Origin: Ruminococcus sp.
Lineage (GTDB): Bacteria > Bacillota > Clostridia > Oscillospirales > Acutalibacteraceae
Reading direction: 5' to 3'
Assembly: GCA_017416065.1 (NCBI GenBank)
Contig: JAFQDM010000033.1
Location: 79,227-143,226, forward strand
DNA: 64,000 nucleotides
Made by a program: the position numbers and the translations under genes
Shown: piece by piece, positions 34,725 to 43,690 of the stretch
How the letters are laid out: every line of letters begins with the position of its first letter
Position numbering within the stretch: the first letter of the stretch is position 1
The notes under the pieces: generated by a model
The model's input: the letters and a program-made list of their open reading frames with translations, nothing else
Told to the model about the DNA's origin: nothing
Databases searched by the model: none

Positions 34725-35492
34725 TTATTCATCAACAGAGATTATAAGCAGGGGGTCGATGTATTTATCCCCAACCTTTATCTCAACATGAAGGTGCATA
34801 TCCTCCTGCGCCTCAAAGGGAACCTTGCCCACCTTGCCGATGATATCCCCTCTTGTGACCTGAGAGCCCTCTACGCAATACATAGTGTCAGATACGCCGC
34901 AGTAATACACGGTGAAGTTTCCGTTTCTTACCTTTATAACATTGCCGTACATACTGTCTGCGTAGATCTCCTCCACCACACCGTCGCACATGGCAAGCAC
35001 GTTCTCTCCCTCATCAGCTTTAAAGTCCACGCCCGTGTGAGCTCTGTAATCTCCCATGGTGCTGTTATACACCACGTCCTCTGAGTATTCCTGCAGGATC
35101 TTGCCGGAATGCACCGGGTAATCAAGGCTTGCAGACACCTGCAGCATAGTCTGCAGGCTCTCGCTGTCGCCTGTGTAAAGCTCCTCGTACTCTGTTCCTA
35201 CAGGCACCACCGTTGTCTCAGGCTCAGGTACACAGGTGGTCACTATCTCTGTTTCGGTGGGCTCTGTTTCTGTCACCACAACCCCCTTCACCTCGTTTGC
35301 CACAGGCTCTGTAGGCGGATAGACTGCTATATATGTGGGCTCGGTCACGTTGCTGTTTTCAAACCCGCCGATGCTTGAATATGTTGACCAAAGAGCCAGC
35401 CCCACAGCCACAATGCAGATAGAAAACGCTGTCAGGAAGCCTATCTTCTCCTTGCGGCTTTTTTTATTATTTTTATAACTGTATCTTCTCAT
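34725..35492 (-). CDS. SpoIIQ-like M23 domain protein
   Basis: 255 residues: a basic N-terminus, one membrane helix (about 18-38), a Thr/Glu/Pro-rich stalk (about 45-110) and an M23 domain (about 120-250). HTGVDF gives His and Asp zinc ligands and MHLHVEI the final HxH; the usual YAHLS strand reads YYCGVS, so one catalytic His is lost. Layout and the PVHSGKILQEYS start of the domain resemble SpoIIQ, the forespore partner of SpoIIIAH. GGAGGT precedes ATG 35492 but lies inside a hairpin arm. Confidence 0.75.
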   Translation of the reverse strand: MRRYSYKNNKKSRKEKIGFLTAFSICIVAVGLALWSTYSSIGGFENSNVTEPTYIAVYPPTEPVANEVKGVVVTETEPTETEIVTTCVPEPETTVVPVGTEYEELYTGDSESLQTMLQVSASLDYPVHSGKILQEYSEDVVYNSTMGDYRAHTGVDFKADEGENVLAMCDGVVEEIYADSMYGNVIKVRNGNFTVYYCGVSDTMYCVEGSQVTRGDIIGKVGKVPFEAQEDMHLHVEIKVGDKYIDPLLIISVDE

Positions 35493-35498
35493 ACAGAA

Positions 35499-35532
35499 AA
35501 CACCTCCGACCTTATTATTGTCAGAGGTGTTT
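35499..35532 (-). terminator. Terminator-like hairpin carrying the SpoIIQ-like gene's ribosome site
   Basis: On the minus strand AACACCTC-GAC pairs with GTC-GAGGTGTT and is followed by TTTTCTG and the ATG at 35492. The 3' arm contains GGAGGT, the only ribosome site of the downstream gene. It lies 92 nt after the stop of the CDP-glycerol transferase-like gene, which it can terminate. Confidence 0.75.
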
Positions 35533-35624
35533 TTTGTTATTCACTCAAAAAAAGAGAACGCAGAGGAAATTCTGCGCTCTCACATAATTCTTGATTTAAA
35601 AATACTGATATGATATAATTATTC

Positions 35625-36821
35625 TTAATCAGCAATATTCATGATCTTTTTGATATTTTCAACCACCTGCTTTGCGGCGGTGCCCTGCTCATAGCAGCCT
35701 CTTGCCTCAAGGAATGCATCTATCTTCGGCTGATATGCACCTTCGTCAAATGCAAGAACCGCATTGTTCAGCTCCTCATTGTCTGCAACAACGGGGAACG
35801 GGGTCTCTTCCAAAGGATAGTAAAGTCCTCTGCCTCCCTCGTACTCCTTGGCATCGGGAGCGTAAAGGATCATGGGACGACGGGTCAGAACGTAATCATA
35901 AGCCCAGCTTGAGTAGTCTGTGATGCCGAAATCCGCCACAGCTATCAGCTTCTGCATATCAGGGTAATCACCTGCATCCTTCAGCCATGAGCTCTGCTTG
36001 AAGGCCGCCGCACCCGAACGGTTTTTGTAGTGCATACGCACAAGGATGACCCATTCTCCGCCGTATTTCTGCTCCAGAGACTTCTTAAGAGCTTTATAGT
36101 TGATGTTGTAGCAGGAGACGTCACCCGTATCTCTGAAGGTGGGAGCGTAAAGAAGCAGCTTTTTGTCTGTGTCTATCTCAAAATAATCTGCAACCTCTTC
36201 TCTCAGAGCCTCCACGGTCTCCTTTTCAAACAATATATCGTTGCGGGCATGGCCGCATTTCCATATAGGGGTTGAAGGCCAGAAGGTGGTGCGGTAGACC
36301 TCCTCCTCAAAGGTGCTGTTGGCAACCATAAAGTCTGTCATTTTATCGCATTTTTTAGCGTAAGACATCCAGTTTGCATCACCCTGCAGCTTTTTGATGC
36401 CCATACTTCCGTGCCAGGTATTGATGTACACCTGGTCCTTCTTCTTGGGCATATCATACCAAAGGCAGTTGAGGGCATTGTCAAGCCAGACCTTTGCCGT
36501 TGCCTGCTCCTCATACATTTCAAAGCTTGCACGTCTGACGGTTCTTACTCCGTAGGGGAACTTGTTTCCCTCAATAGAGGCCTTATTACCTGCCCATACA
36601 ATATCAATAGGCAGCTTCTGCCTTAATATTTCATCAACAATATACCTTGCATTGCAGGTATAATCGTTATCAAAAGTCATAACAAAAAGTTTATTCTCAG
36701 CAATTTTACCTTTTCTGTAAAAAAGCTTGCGGGTAACTTTTCCAACAAATGCATCAATATTCTTTCTTACGGTCAGAAAAAATATGCCCTGAACCAAAGC
36801 ACTTTTAAATACTGAAGACAT
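35625..36821 (-). CDS. CDP-glycerol:glycerophosphate glycerophosphotransferase family (TagB/TagF-like)
   Basis: 398 residues, GT-B fold. Motifs NTWHGSMGIKKL, GHARND, ILVRMHY and TDYSSWAYDY are those of Glyphos_transf enzymes that transfer polyol phosphates to teichoic acid or related surface polymers; it acts at the cytoplasmic face of the membrane. AGGAT lies upstream of ATG 36821. Neighbouring LicD and epimerase genes support a surface-polymer locus. Confidence 0.88.
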   Translation of the reverse strand: MSSVFKSALVQGIFFLTVRKNIDAFVGKVTRKLFYRKGKIAENKLFVMTFDNDYTCNARYIVDEILRQKLPIDIVWAGNKASIEGNKFPYGVRTVRRASFEMYEEQATAKVWLDNALNCLWYDMPKKKDQVYINTWHGSMGIKKLQGDANWMSYAKKCDKMTDFMVANSTFEEEVYRTTFWPSTPIWKCGHARNDILFEKETVEALREEVADYFEIDTDKKLLLYAPTFRDTGDVSCYNINYKALKKSLEQKYGGEWVILVRMHYKNRSGAAAFKQSSWLKDAGDYPDMQKLIAVADFGITDYSSWAYDYVLTRRPMILYAPDAKEYEGGRGLYYPLEETPFPVVADNEELNNAVLAFDEGAYQPKIDAFLEARGCYEQGTAAKQVVENIKKIMNIAD

Positions 36822-36978
36822 TTCCCTATCAATCCTCCTAATCGTATTCGATTTATCATTTTACTACTATTTGCGGAAAAGTCAAGGGCAGAAATCAATC
36901 ACTATCAGGCTGTACATATTAATCACAACATAACGGAATTTTCTTAGTTAAAATACTTTACAATTGGAGTTGACCCTG

Positions 36979-38058
36979 ATGGCTCATACTGACAATATCA
37001 ACATACAAGAACTGACGGATACGGCAGTCAGTTGCTCCCTTGAGGCACTCTCTGCCCTTGATGCGGCGGATGCCGACAAAAAAGCTTTTGCAGATTCCTT
37101 CAAGGAAGGCTTTGCACGGGCAATAGAGGAGCAAAGAGAAAAAGACCGCATCCTCAGAAAGCTTCAGCTTACAGAGCTTGAGATACTCCGTGAGCTTGAC
37201 CGTGTGTGCAGAAAGCACAACCTGCGTTACTACGTGGTAGGCGGTACCCTCATCGGTGCCGTGCGCCACAAAGGCTTCATCCCCTGGGATGACGACATTG
37301 ACGTCTCTATGCCCAGAAAGGATTTTGACAAGCTGTGTAGAATCGCAAAGGAGGAGTTTGCAGACGACTTCTTCCTCCAGACCCGCAAAACAGACAAAAA
37401 CTGCTATTTCTACTACGCAAAGCTGCGCAAAAACGGCACCTACTTTGGCGAGGATAAGTTTGAGCATACAACACTCCACAAGGGAATATTTATGGATATT
37501 TTCCCTCTTGACTACATTCCCGACAACAAGGCATTGCAAAAAATATTCTTCCGCGGCTTCAGCTGCCTTACGGGCTTCATCTGCTCCAAAGAGAAAACCA
37601 CCGAGTTTCTCTACAAAAATATGAGCCTGCCCTTCATCGTAACCTTCAGGTTCTTGCAATGCATCCTGCCCAAGTGCCTGCTTCTTGGTATGCGCAATCT
37701 CATAGGAAAGCTTTCTAATGCTCTTTCAAGAAAGCAGCTCCTTGCATCCCTCAGCGGATTCCACGGATATCCGGGAGAGATTGCCCCCGAAAAGTGGTGG
37801 GGTGAGGGTTGCGACATAGAGTTTGAGGGATTGACAGTCAGGGCCCCCTCAGAGTACCACACGTTGCTTACCCATATGTTTGGGGATTATATGCAGCTTC
37901 CACCCCCGGAAGAAAGGGTCAACCACAGCGTTGAGCCTGAAAAGATCATCTTTGAGGGTGTGAGCGCTGATGACTACAAGCCAAAGATCAAAAGGAAGCG
38001 CAGTCACCGCTACTACGGTTGCGACTACGACATTATTCCTATAGAGAATAAAAACTAA
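36979..38058 (+). CDS. LicD family phosphotransferase
   Basis: 359 residues. The LicD core VVGGTLIGAVRHKGFIPWDDDIDVSM (about residues 78-103), with its DDDID metal site, is clear, and a late WWGEGCDIEFEG-like block fits the family. LicD proteins attach phosphocholine or other phospho-groups to surface glycans. ATG 36979 has TTGGAG upstream; a TTG at 36964 is open but overlaps that site. It ends at a strong terminator shared with the convergent epimerase. Confidence 0.88.
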   Translation: MAHTDNINIQELTDTAVSCSLEALSALDAADADKKAFADSFKEGFARAIEEQREKDRILRKLQLTELEILRELDRVCRKHNLRYYVVGGTLIGAVRHKGFIPWDDDIDVSMPRKDFDKLCRIAKEEFADDFFLQTRKTDKNCYFYYAKLRKNGTYFGEDKFEHTTLHKGIFMDIFPLDYIPDNKALQKIFFRGFSCLTGFICSKEKTTEFLYKNMSLPFIVTFRFLQCILPKCLLLGMRNLIGKLSNALSRKQLLASLSGFHGYPGEIAPEKWWGEGCDIEFEGLTVRAPSEYHTLLTHMFGDYMQLPPPEERVNHSVEPEKIIFEGVSADDYKPKIKRKRSHRYYGCDYDIIPIENKN

Positions 38059-38065
38059 CTAAAAA

Positions 38066-38104
38066 AGAGAGAACGAATGGTTTTAACCCAAGCGTTCTCT
38101 CTTT
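38066..38104. terminator. Bidirectional terminator between licD and the epimerase gene
   Basis: AGAGAGAACG (38066-38075) pairs with CGTTCTCTCT (38093-38102), with A-rich and T-rich flanks. Confidence 0.88.
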
Positions 38105-38126
38105 CTGTTTACTGCATTATTATATA

Positions 38127-39179
38127 TCAATCAAAGCTTACAACCGTGCGTCTGAGACCGTCTATGAGCTTGACCTCAGGCTTCCAGCCCAAAGCCTCAA
38201 GCTTTGCCGTATCAAGGCCAACCCTTGCGTAGTTGCAATATGCGCCCGTGTTCTGCTCAAGGTCAAAGATAACCTTGATATTTCTCTCAGGGAACAGATC
38301 TGCCAGCATCTGAGCCACATCGCGGATGGGTGTGGGCTCTGTCTCATTTGCAAGGTTGTAAACGCCTCCGCACTCACCGCTGAGCATTGCAAGGAAGATC
38401 GCCGCCACAGCATCCGTCACGTAGCAGAAGGCTCTCAGGGCCAGGCCCTCACTCTTGAGCACGATGTTTCTGGAATTAACTGCATCGCTGATAAAGTCAG
38501 ACATAACCCTGCCGTCGCTGTCGATTATCATACCCGGACCGTAGGAGTGAGCGATCCTAAGCACTGTGAAGGGAATACCGTACTGAACAAGGTAGCTCTT
38601 GAGGATAGTCTCTGCAATGCGCTTGCTCTCAGGGTAGCAGGAGCGTGCATCAAGAGGGTCAAAAACTCCCATATCCGTCTCTTTGATAAACTCAACTCCC
38701 TCCACCTTACCGTAAACCTCACGGGTTGAGGGATAGATGATATTGGTCACGTTCTTGCGCTTAGCAAGCTCCAGCACATTGACTGTGCCCTGGGTGTTGG
38801 CGGCAATAATGCCTGTGGGGTTGTGCTTGATGAAGTAAGGACTGCAGGCGCCTGCCGCATGGAAGATATAGTCCACGTCTCCCTCGCAGTCAATGGGATC
38901 GCACACATCCTGTGCCAGTATCTCAAAGAGAGGACTGTCAATAAATCCTGCAAACTTCGCCTGAGCCTTCTCCTTGTTTCTTACAAGGGCAATGACTCTG
39001 ATGCCGAAATCACGGGTAAGATTCAGGTGCATAAGCGCCATAGTAAAGTAGTACGCAAGCATACCCGTGGCACCAGTTACAAGCACACTCTTACCGCGGA
39101 GCTTCTCAAAGGGTACAAACTCCCTGCTTACCAACTCTTCCATATCCTGACGGACAACGTCCTTATCATATAAAAACAT
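38127..39179 (-). CDS. NAD-dependent sugar-nucleotide epimerase/dehydratase (extended SDR)
   Basis: 350 residues. NAD site VTGATGMLAYY, YPSTREVYG, and the catalytic YPESKR (YxxxK) with upstream Ser/Thr; HSYGPGM is typical of UDP-glucuronate decarboxylase or dTDP-glucose dehydratase relatives. It makes a sugar nucleotide, probably for the neighbouring surface-polymer enzymes. ATG 39179 has AAAGG about 12 nt upstream; the ATG at 39191 overlaps that site. Confidence 0.88.
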   Translation of the reverse strand: MFLYDKDVVRQDMEELVSREFVPFEKLRGKSVLVTGATGMLAYYFTMALMHLNLTRDFGIRVIALVRNKEKAQAKFAGFIDSPLFEILAQDVCDPIDCEGDVDYIFHAAGACSPYFIKHNPTGIIAANTQGTVNVLELAKRKNVTNIIYPSTREVYGKVEGVEFIKETDMGVFDPLDARSCYPESKRIAETILKSYLVQYGIPFTVLRIAHSYGPGMIIDSDGRVMSDFISDAVNSRNIVLKSEGLALRAFCYVTDAVAAIFLAMLSGECGGVYNLANETEPTPIRDVAQMLADLFPERNIKVIFDLEQNTGAYCNYARVGLDTAKLEALGWKPEVKLIDGLRRTVVSFD

Positions 39180-39268
39180 AAAAATCAACATCCTTTCATC
39201 TGTTCTTTAATTAGTATATCACGAACATAAAAAACTTGCAACAAAATATCCACAGCCCAAAAAAAACA

Positions 39269-39297
39269 TTGCACACAATCAATTTATATGTTACTAT
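39269..39297 (+). promoter_or_regulatory. Promoter of the CotH-dockerin gene
   Basis: TTGCAC (39269-39274), 17-nt spacer, TACTAT (39292-39297). Confidence 0.65.
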
Positions 39298-39326
39298 TAG
39301 AATATAAAATTAAGGAGGTAAATCCT

Positions 39327-41414
39327 ATGAAAAAGCTTACATCACTTATACTTTGTATCCTTATGATTCTGAGCACCGGTATTATGTCCTTCACAGCTTC
39401 TGCTGCAGATACAACACCCGAGCTTAAGCCGGATATGCTCTATGCTCATGCGGTAAATAACAGCAGCGAGACCGAGGCATGGCACCACTGGCAGCACCCG
39501 GATGCTTACATAGGCTACGATGAGGAAGATATGGAGGAACTGGGACTTGTTGAAGGCGAAGGTGTGTCCGAGGAATTCAGCTTCTTTCTGCCCTCCTGTG
39601 TTAAGGATAACACGGTTACCCTTGCAAACACCTACTCCAAAGATCTGACAATAGGCGAAACACACAGCCCTGCAGAAACTGCAATAACGATCCCTGCAGG
39701 AGGTACGGTGAGCTTTACCTACAAAAAGGCCACATCCTACACAGTAACCGTAGGCGGAGAAAGCTTCTTCCTCTTCTTTATGGATTCCACCGCAGAAGCC
39801 TCCATCTTCATAAACAATATGGATGCAGACGGCAAGGGCACAGAGCTTTTCTCTTACCTTTGTGAGGATAAGGAAAACGATGCAAAGGCCACAGGAGCTA
39901 TTATAGACGACGAGGGTAACGTTGACAACACACCCATCAAAAAGATTAAGGGCAGAGGCAACACCACCTGGCTCAAAACCAAAAAGCCCTTTAATGTAAC
40001 CTACGACAGCGCAGTATCCATTGACGGTATGGAGAAAACAAAGAAGCTCTCACTCCTTGCAAACTATCAGGACAGCGCACTTATTCGCAACCGCTTTTTG
40101 CAGGATCTTTCTGACGAGATAGGTATGCCCTATGCATCAGATTCCAGATTCGTTGACGTGTATATGAACGGTGTGTACTTAGGCTCATACCAGATAACCC
40201 AGAAGGTAGACATAGGCAAAAACAATCTGGTGCCTGAGATAGACGACGATACACATCTGAACGAAGACGGCACACTCAAAGAGGAATTCCCCTTTATCTG
40301 CGAGGTTGACGCCTCTGCAGGTGAGGGTGACTACTTCATCAGAACCAATCAGGCACGCTGCAAGCTGACCCTTAAGGGACCCGAAATTGACGAGGGCGAT
40401 CCCTATCACAGCGAGGTACTTCAGATTGCAAGAGACAAGTTTGACGCAATGTACACAGCGGTGCGCACAGATTCTGCAAATATGGCAGACCTTGTAGACA
40501 TTGACTCTCTGACAAAGATCATGCTTATTAACGAGCTTGGCAAAAACTGGGACGTTGGTATCTCTTCCCTTTATTTTGTGTACAAGCAGGCAGAGGACGG
40601 CAGCTGGAAGTTCTTTGCTTCTCCCGTTTGGGACTACGACAACTCCCTTGGAAACTGCACAGGCATTGAATGGGATCTGAAGAGGATGAATGTTACCGAC
40701 TACGAGGAGCCCACAGGCTGGTGGGTACAGCACAAGCCCGGTGCAGACACCTCCAAAAAATCTGCAAAGTACACCCTTCCCGGTTATGCCGCAAGAAACA
40801 AGACCATTATGGCTTATGCCGCACAGGTCTGGTTTGAGGAGTTTGTTCCTGCTATAAACAAATTCAATTCTCAGGGTGTTGCAGAAGGCGAGCTTTACTC
40901 AAGTGACGTTTACTATTCCTACCTTGAGGGCACAGCCGCTATGAACTACGCCATGGGCTGGCAGCTCACAACAGGTGACTGGATCTGCGACCACTCAGAG
41001 CTTCTTTGCGGCTCCTACAACGCCCTCACAGGAGAGTTTGTTCCCGACAAGGAGCTCACAAAGTACGACATAACCTCCTTTGAGGATCAGTACAAATACA
41101 CCATCGACTGGCTCAACACAAGAGTAGCCTGGCTCAGCTCTGAGTTCTACAAATCCTACACTCCCACAACTCCCGATGCAACCGAAGAAACTGCCCTCAT
41201 CGGAGATGCAGACCTTAACCTCAACGTAAACGTTAAGGACGCAACCCTTATCCAGAAGCACGTGGCAGGCATCGTAACTCTTGGCACCCTGGCAGAGCTT
41301 TGCGCGGACTCCAACGCAGACTCCAAGGTAAACGTTCAGGATGCAACCGCTATTCAGAAGTATGTTGCCGCTATCCCCGTGAACGCACCCATCGGTGAGC
41401 TTCTGAACAAATAA
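39327..41414 (+). CDS. Secreted CotH-domain protein with C-terminal dockerin
   Basis: 695 residues. The signal peptide ends near ASA (residue 26). A beta-rich region (about 30-185) is followed by the CotH domain (about 190-520), marked by KGRGNTTW, KPFNVTYD, LLANYQD, RNRFLQDLSDEIG and VWDYDNSLG. The C-terminal dockerin (about 628-690) has two intact Ca2+ loops: GDADLNLNVNVKDATLIQKH and ADSNADSKVNVQDATAIQKY. CotH domains include protein kinases of spore coats, and CotH-dockerin proteins occur in ruminococcal cellulosomes. AAGGAGG at 39314-39320 selects ATG 39327. Confidence 0.93.
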   Translation: MKKLTSLILCILMILSTGIMSFTASAADTTPELKPDMLYAHAVNNSSETEAWHHWQHPDAYIGYDEEDMEELGLVEGEGVSEEFSFFLPSCVKDNTVTLANTYSKDLTIGETHSPAETAITIPAGGTVSFTYKKATSYTVTVGGESFFLFFMDSTAEASIFINNMDADGKGTELFSYLCEDKENDAKATGAIIDDEGNVDNTPIKKIKGRGNTTWLKTKKPFNVTYDSAVSIDGMEKTKKLSLLANYQDSALIRNRFLQDLSDEIGMPYASDSRFVDVYMNGVYLGSYQITQKVDIGKNNLVPEIDDDTHLNEDGTLKEEFPFICEVDASAGEGDYFIRTNQARCKLTLKGPEIDEGDPYHSEVLQIARDKFDAMYTAVRTDSANMADLVDIDSLTKIMLINELGKNWDVGISSLYFVYKQAEDGSWKFFASPVWDYDNSLGNCTGIEWDLKRMNVTDYEEPTGWWVQHKPGADTSKKSAKYTLPGYAARNKTIMAYAAQVWFEEFVPAINKFNSQGVAEGELYSSDVYYSYLEGTAAMNYAMGWQLTTGDWICDHSELLCGSYNALTGEFVPDKELTKYDITSFEDQYKYTIDWLNTRVAWLSSEFYKSYTPTTPDATEETALIGDADLNLNVNVKDATLIQKHVAGIVTLGTLAELCADSNADSKVNVQDATAIQKYVAAIPVNAPIGELLNK

Positions 41415-41444
41415 ATTACGGTAAACACATATCACTACGTCAGC

Positions 41445-41480
41445 TGCCCAAGTGTTCTTAAGGACACTTGGGCAGTTTTA
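41445..41480 (+). terminator. Terminator of the CotH-dockerin gene
   Basis: TGCCCAAGTGT (41445-41455) pairs with ACACTTGGGCA (41464-41474), followed by GTTTTA. Confidence 0.85.
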
Positions 41481-41487
41481 TTCACCT

Positions 41488-41528
41488 TACGTCGAGTGAT
41501 ATTGCTACGCAGTGACAGCGTAGTGAAT
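41488..41528. repeat. Short remnant of a hairpin array
   Basis: ACGTCGAGTGATATTG followed by CTACGC-AGTGACA-GCGTAG and GTGAA; the GTGATATT/AGTGA words recall the separators of the arrays at 2408 and 34550. It lies in the 3' region of the minus-strand acyl-CoA ligase gene. Confidence 0.45.
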
Positions 41529-41618
41529 TTTTTGTAAATACATCGTTTTGGCAAGTTTGATTGATTTTGGAGATTCCTTGTGCTATACTTAATCACATTG
41601 CAGATAAACTTCAGCCTT

Positions 41619-43280
41619 TCAGGCTTTTTCAAGCTGAGTGTATGCTGTTTTTCCGAATTTTGTCAAGGGGAACTCCCTTACAAACCTGAACTCTGAGGGC
41701 ACGGAATACTTTGCAACGTTATTCCTGCAAAATTTAAGAAGCTCAGCCCTCAGGCGTTCCTCCGGCACAGCATCATAAGCAGGGATCACATAGGCAATGA
41801 TCCTGTGCATTTTATATGGATCCTTCACCCCTACAACACAGCTTCTGCTCACCTTGGGGTGTGTGTCCAAAAGGCGCTCCAACTGCTCGGGATACACGTT
41901 GTATCCGCTGGTGACTATCATTCGTCTGAGCCTGCGCCTGAAATACAAAAAGCCATCCTCATCCATAACCCCTGCATCCCCCGTATGAAGCCATACGTGT
42001 CCGTCTTTGTGAAGTCTCAGCACCTTTTCTGTTTCTTCCTTTGAATTCAGGTATCCCTTCATCAGAGTGGGACCGCAGATGCATATCTCCCCTTCTGCTC
42101 CGTAGGGCACCTCTTGCTCTGTATGAGGCTTGCAGATTTTATAGTAAGTGTCAGGAAACGGAATCCCCACGCTGTTCTCCCTTTGAACCTTTGCAGGAGT
42201 CAGACAGCTTGCGGTTACACATTCCGTGGCACCGTAGCCTTCTCTTATCTTCACCCTTGAGCCCTGCTCCGACAAATATGCATCAAATTTCTTCCTAAGT
42301 ACTGCAGGCAGAGCATCCCCTCCGCTGAAAACTCCCAGAAGACTGCTCAGGTCAAGTCCCTTCATTCGCGGCTCCTTCAGCAAGGCTTCAAACAAGGTGG
42401 GCACCCCTGCAATAAAGTTCGGCCTGTGTTTTTTTATAAGCGCCGCATACTGCTCGCTCTTAAATCTGGGCACAAGTATGCTCACACCCCCGTGCATCAG
42501 CACAGCGTGCACGCACACGCACAGACCAAACCCATGGAATATCGGCATTGCCGCCAGCATAGACCTGCCGAGTATCTCACATCCACTCATCTGCGCTGTC
42601 TGAATTGCCATGGCATTCAGCCCCTTGCCTGAGAGCATAACGCCTTTAGGCTCCCCTGTTGTACCGCCTGAAAAAAGAATCACCGCAGTATCGTCGGCTT
42701 TTTTTCCGCTTGCGCAGGGGAAGGCTTTTATATTTTTCTTAAATATCTTATTCCAATGCAAAACAGATTTTTTCTGCACTCTTTTTCTCTTTCTGAAGAG
42801 TCTGTACATAATGCTCGCTTCTTCCATTGCATGGGTGAGGATCAGTGGTTTCTCCCCTGTCAGGGACATCACCTGAGCAAAGCTATCCTCCATACTGTCA
42901 AGAGCTGCTATGCAAGCTGCATCAAGCTCCTTTGCATACCTTGCAAGCTCGCTCACCGCAGACAAAGGATGAACAAAACCGCACACGGCACCCAGGCTGT
43001 CTGCAGCATACAGCAGGTACACCGCTTGAGGAATATTAGGCAGACAAACCATAAGCCTATCCCCTCTGCCGATACCCAGCCTTGCAAGCATCTGCCGAGC
43101 ACTCAGCACCTTATTCTTCAATTCGCGGTAGGATATCCTTCTGCCCATAAAAACAAGAGCTGTGTTCTCAGGATGCTTTTGTGCCATACTGAGCACAGCC
43201 TCGCTTATGGTAGTATCAGGATAACTCAGATTCGGCTTTATTCCGTCATAAAATTTGAGCCAGGGTGCTTTAAGTTCCAT
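41619..43280 (-). CDS. AMP-dependent acyl-CoA synthetase
   Basis: 553 residues, ANL superfamily. Motifs in order: ILFSGGTTGEPKGVMLS (phosphate loop), GYGATECV, WLHTGDAG, the hinge YFRRRLRRMIVTSGYNVYP and the C-terminal lysine segment LTKFGKTAYTQ. It activates a fatty or other carboxylic acid to its CoA thioester in the cytoplasm. GAGGCG lies upstream of ATG 43280. No beta-oxidation genes are adjacent. Confidence 0.9.
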   Translation of the reverse strand: MELKAPWLKFYDGIKPNLSYPDTTISEAVLSMAQKHPENTALVFMGRRISYRELKNKVLSARQMLARLGIGRGDRLMVCLPNIPQAVYLLYAADSLGAVCGFVHPLSAVSELARYAKELDAACIAALDSMEDSFAQVMSLTGEKPLILTHAMEEASIMYRLFRKRKRVQKKSVLHWNKIFKKNIKAFPCASGKKADDTAVILFSGGTTGEPKGVMLSGKGLNAMAIQTAQMSGCEILGRSMLAAMPIFHGFGLCVCVHAVLMHGGVSILVPRFKSEQYAALIKKHRPNFIAGVPTLFEALLKEPRMKGLDLSSLLGVFSGGDALPAVLRKKFDAYLSEQGSRVKIREGYGATECVTASCLTPAKVQRENSVGIPFPDTYYKICKPHTEQEVPYGAEGEICICGPTLMKGYLNSKEETEKVLRLHKDGHVWLHTGDAGVMDEDGFLYFRRRLRRMIVTSGYNVYPEQLERLLDTHPKVSRSCVVGVKDPYKMHRIIAYVIPAYDAVPEERLRAELLKFCRNNVAKYSVPSEFRFVREFPLTKFGKTAYTQLEKA

Positions 43281-43358
43281 TTTTCGCCTCTTATTTTACA
43301 TATAATAATTATATTCACGGCAATCATTGCCAAAATCCACAAAGTCAGAAGGTTCAAT

Positions 43359-43631
43359 ATGGATTCAGAGAAGATCTACCACTCTCCCGTCATCTGCTAC
43401 GAGATTTCAAAGCAAAACAAAGGGTATCAGCTTGACGTTTATCTTCAGGGTCACAAGGAAAGCACAGACCCAAAGCTCCACAGCACACTCAGGGATTTTT
43501 CCGACAACAGAGATTCTGCAGATACTTTTGCCGAATATCTGTGTGCAAGCTGTGCCCTGCCCATCCATATTCCCGAGCTTGCAGAGGAATACCTCTCCGT
43601 GAACACAAAATCAGAATTTTACAAGGGATAA
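43359..43631 (+). CDS. Small DUF6514-like protein
   Basis: 90 residues. A long open frame begins at 42756 but its first 200 codons are antisense to the acyl-CoA ligase; ATG 43359, with AAGG upstream, starts the real-looking gene. The pattern YEISKQNKGYQLDVYLQG...CASCALPIHIPELAEEYL resembles DUF6514 of Firmicutes; the late Cys pair and HIPE segment are typical. Function unknown. Confidence 0.6.
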   Translation: MDSEKIYHSPVICYEISKQNKGYQLDVYLQGHKESTDPKLHSTLRDFSDNRDSADTFAEYLCASCALPIHIPELAEEYLSVNTKSEFYKG

Positions 43632-43690
43632 AGCCTCCCTTTCTCCTTTGATTATTAACAAATATAAAACCTTTCATTCAGGAGACCAAA

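Noticed and set aside
42756-43358. Long N-terminal extension of the small gene ending at 43631
   Set aside because: These 200 codons are antisense to the well-supported acyl-CoA ligase gene, and the ribosome site favours ATG 43359.
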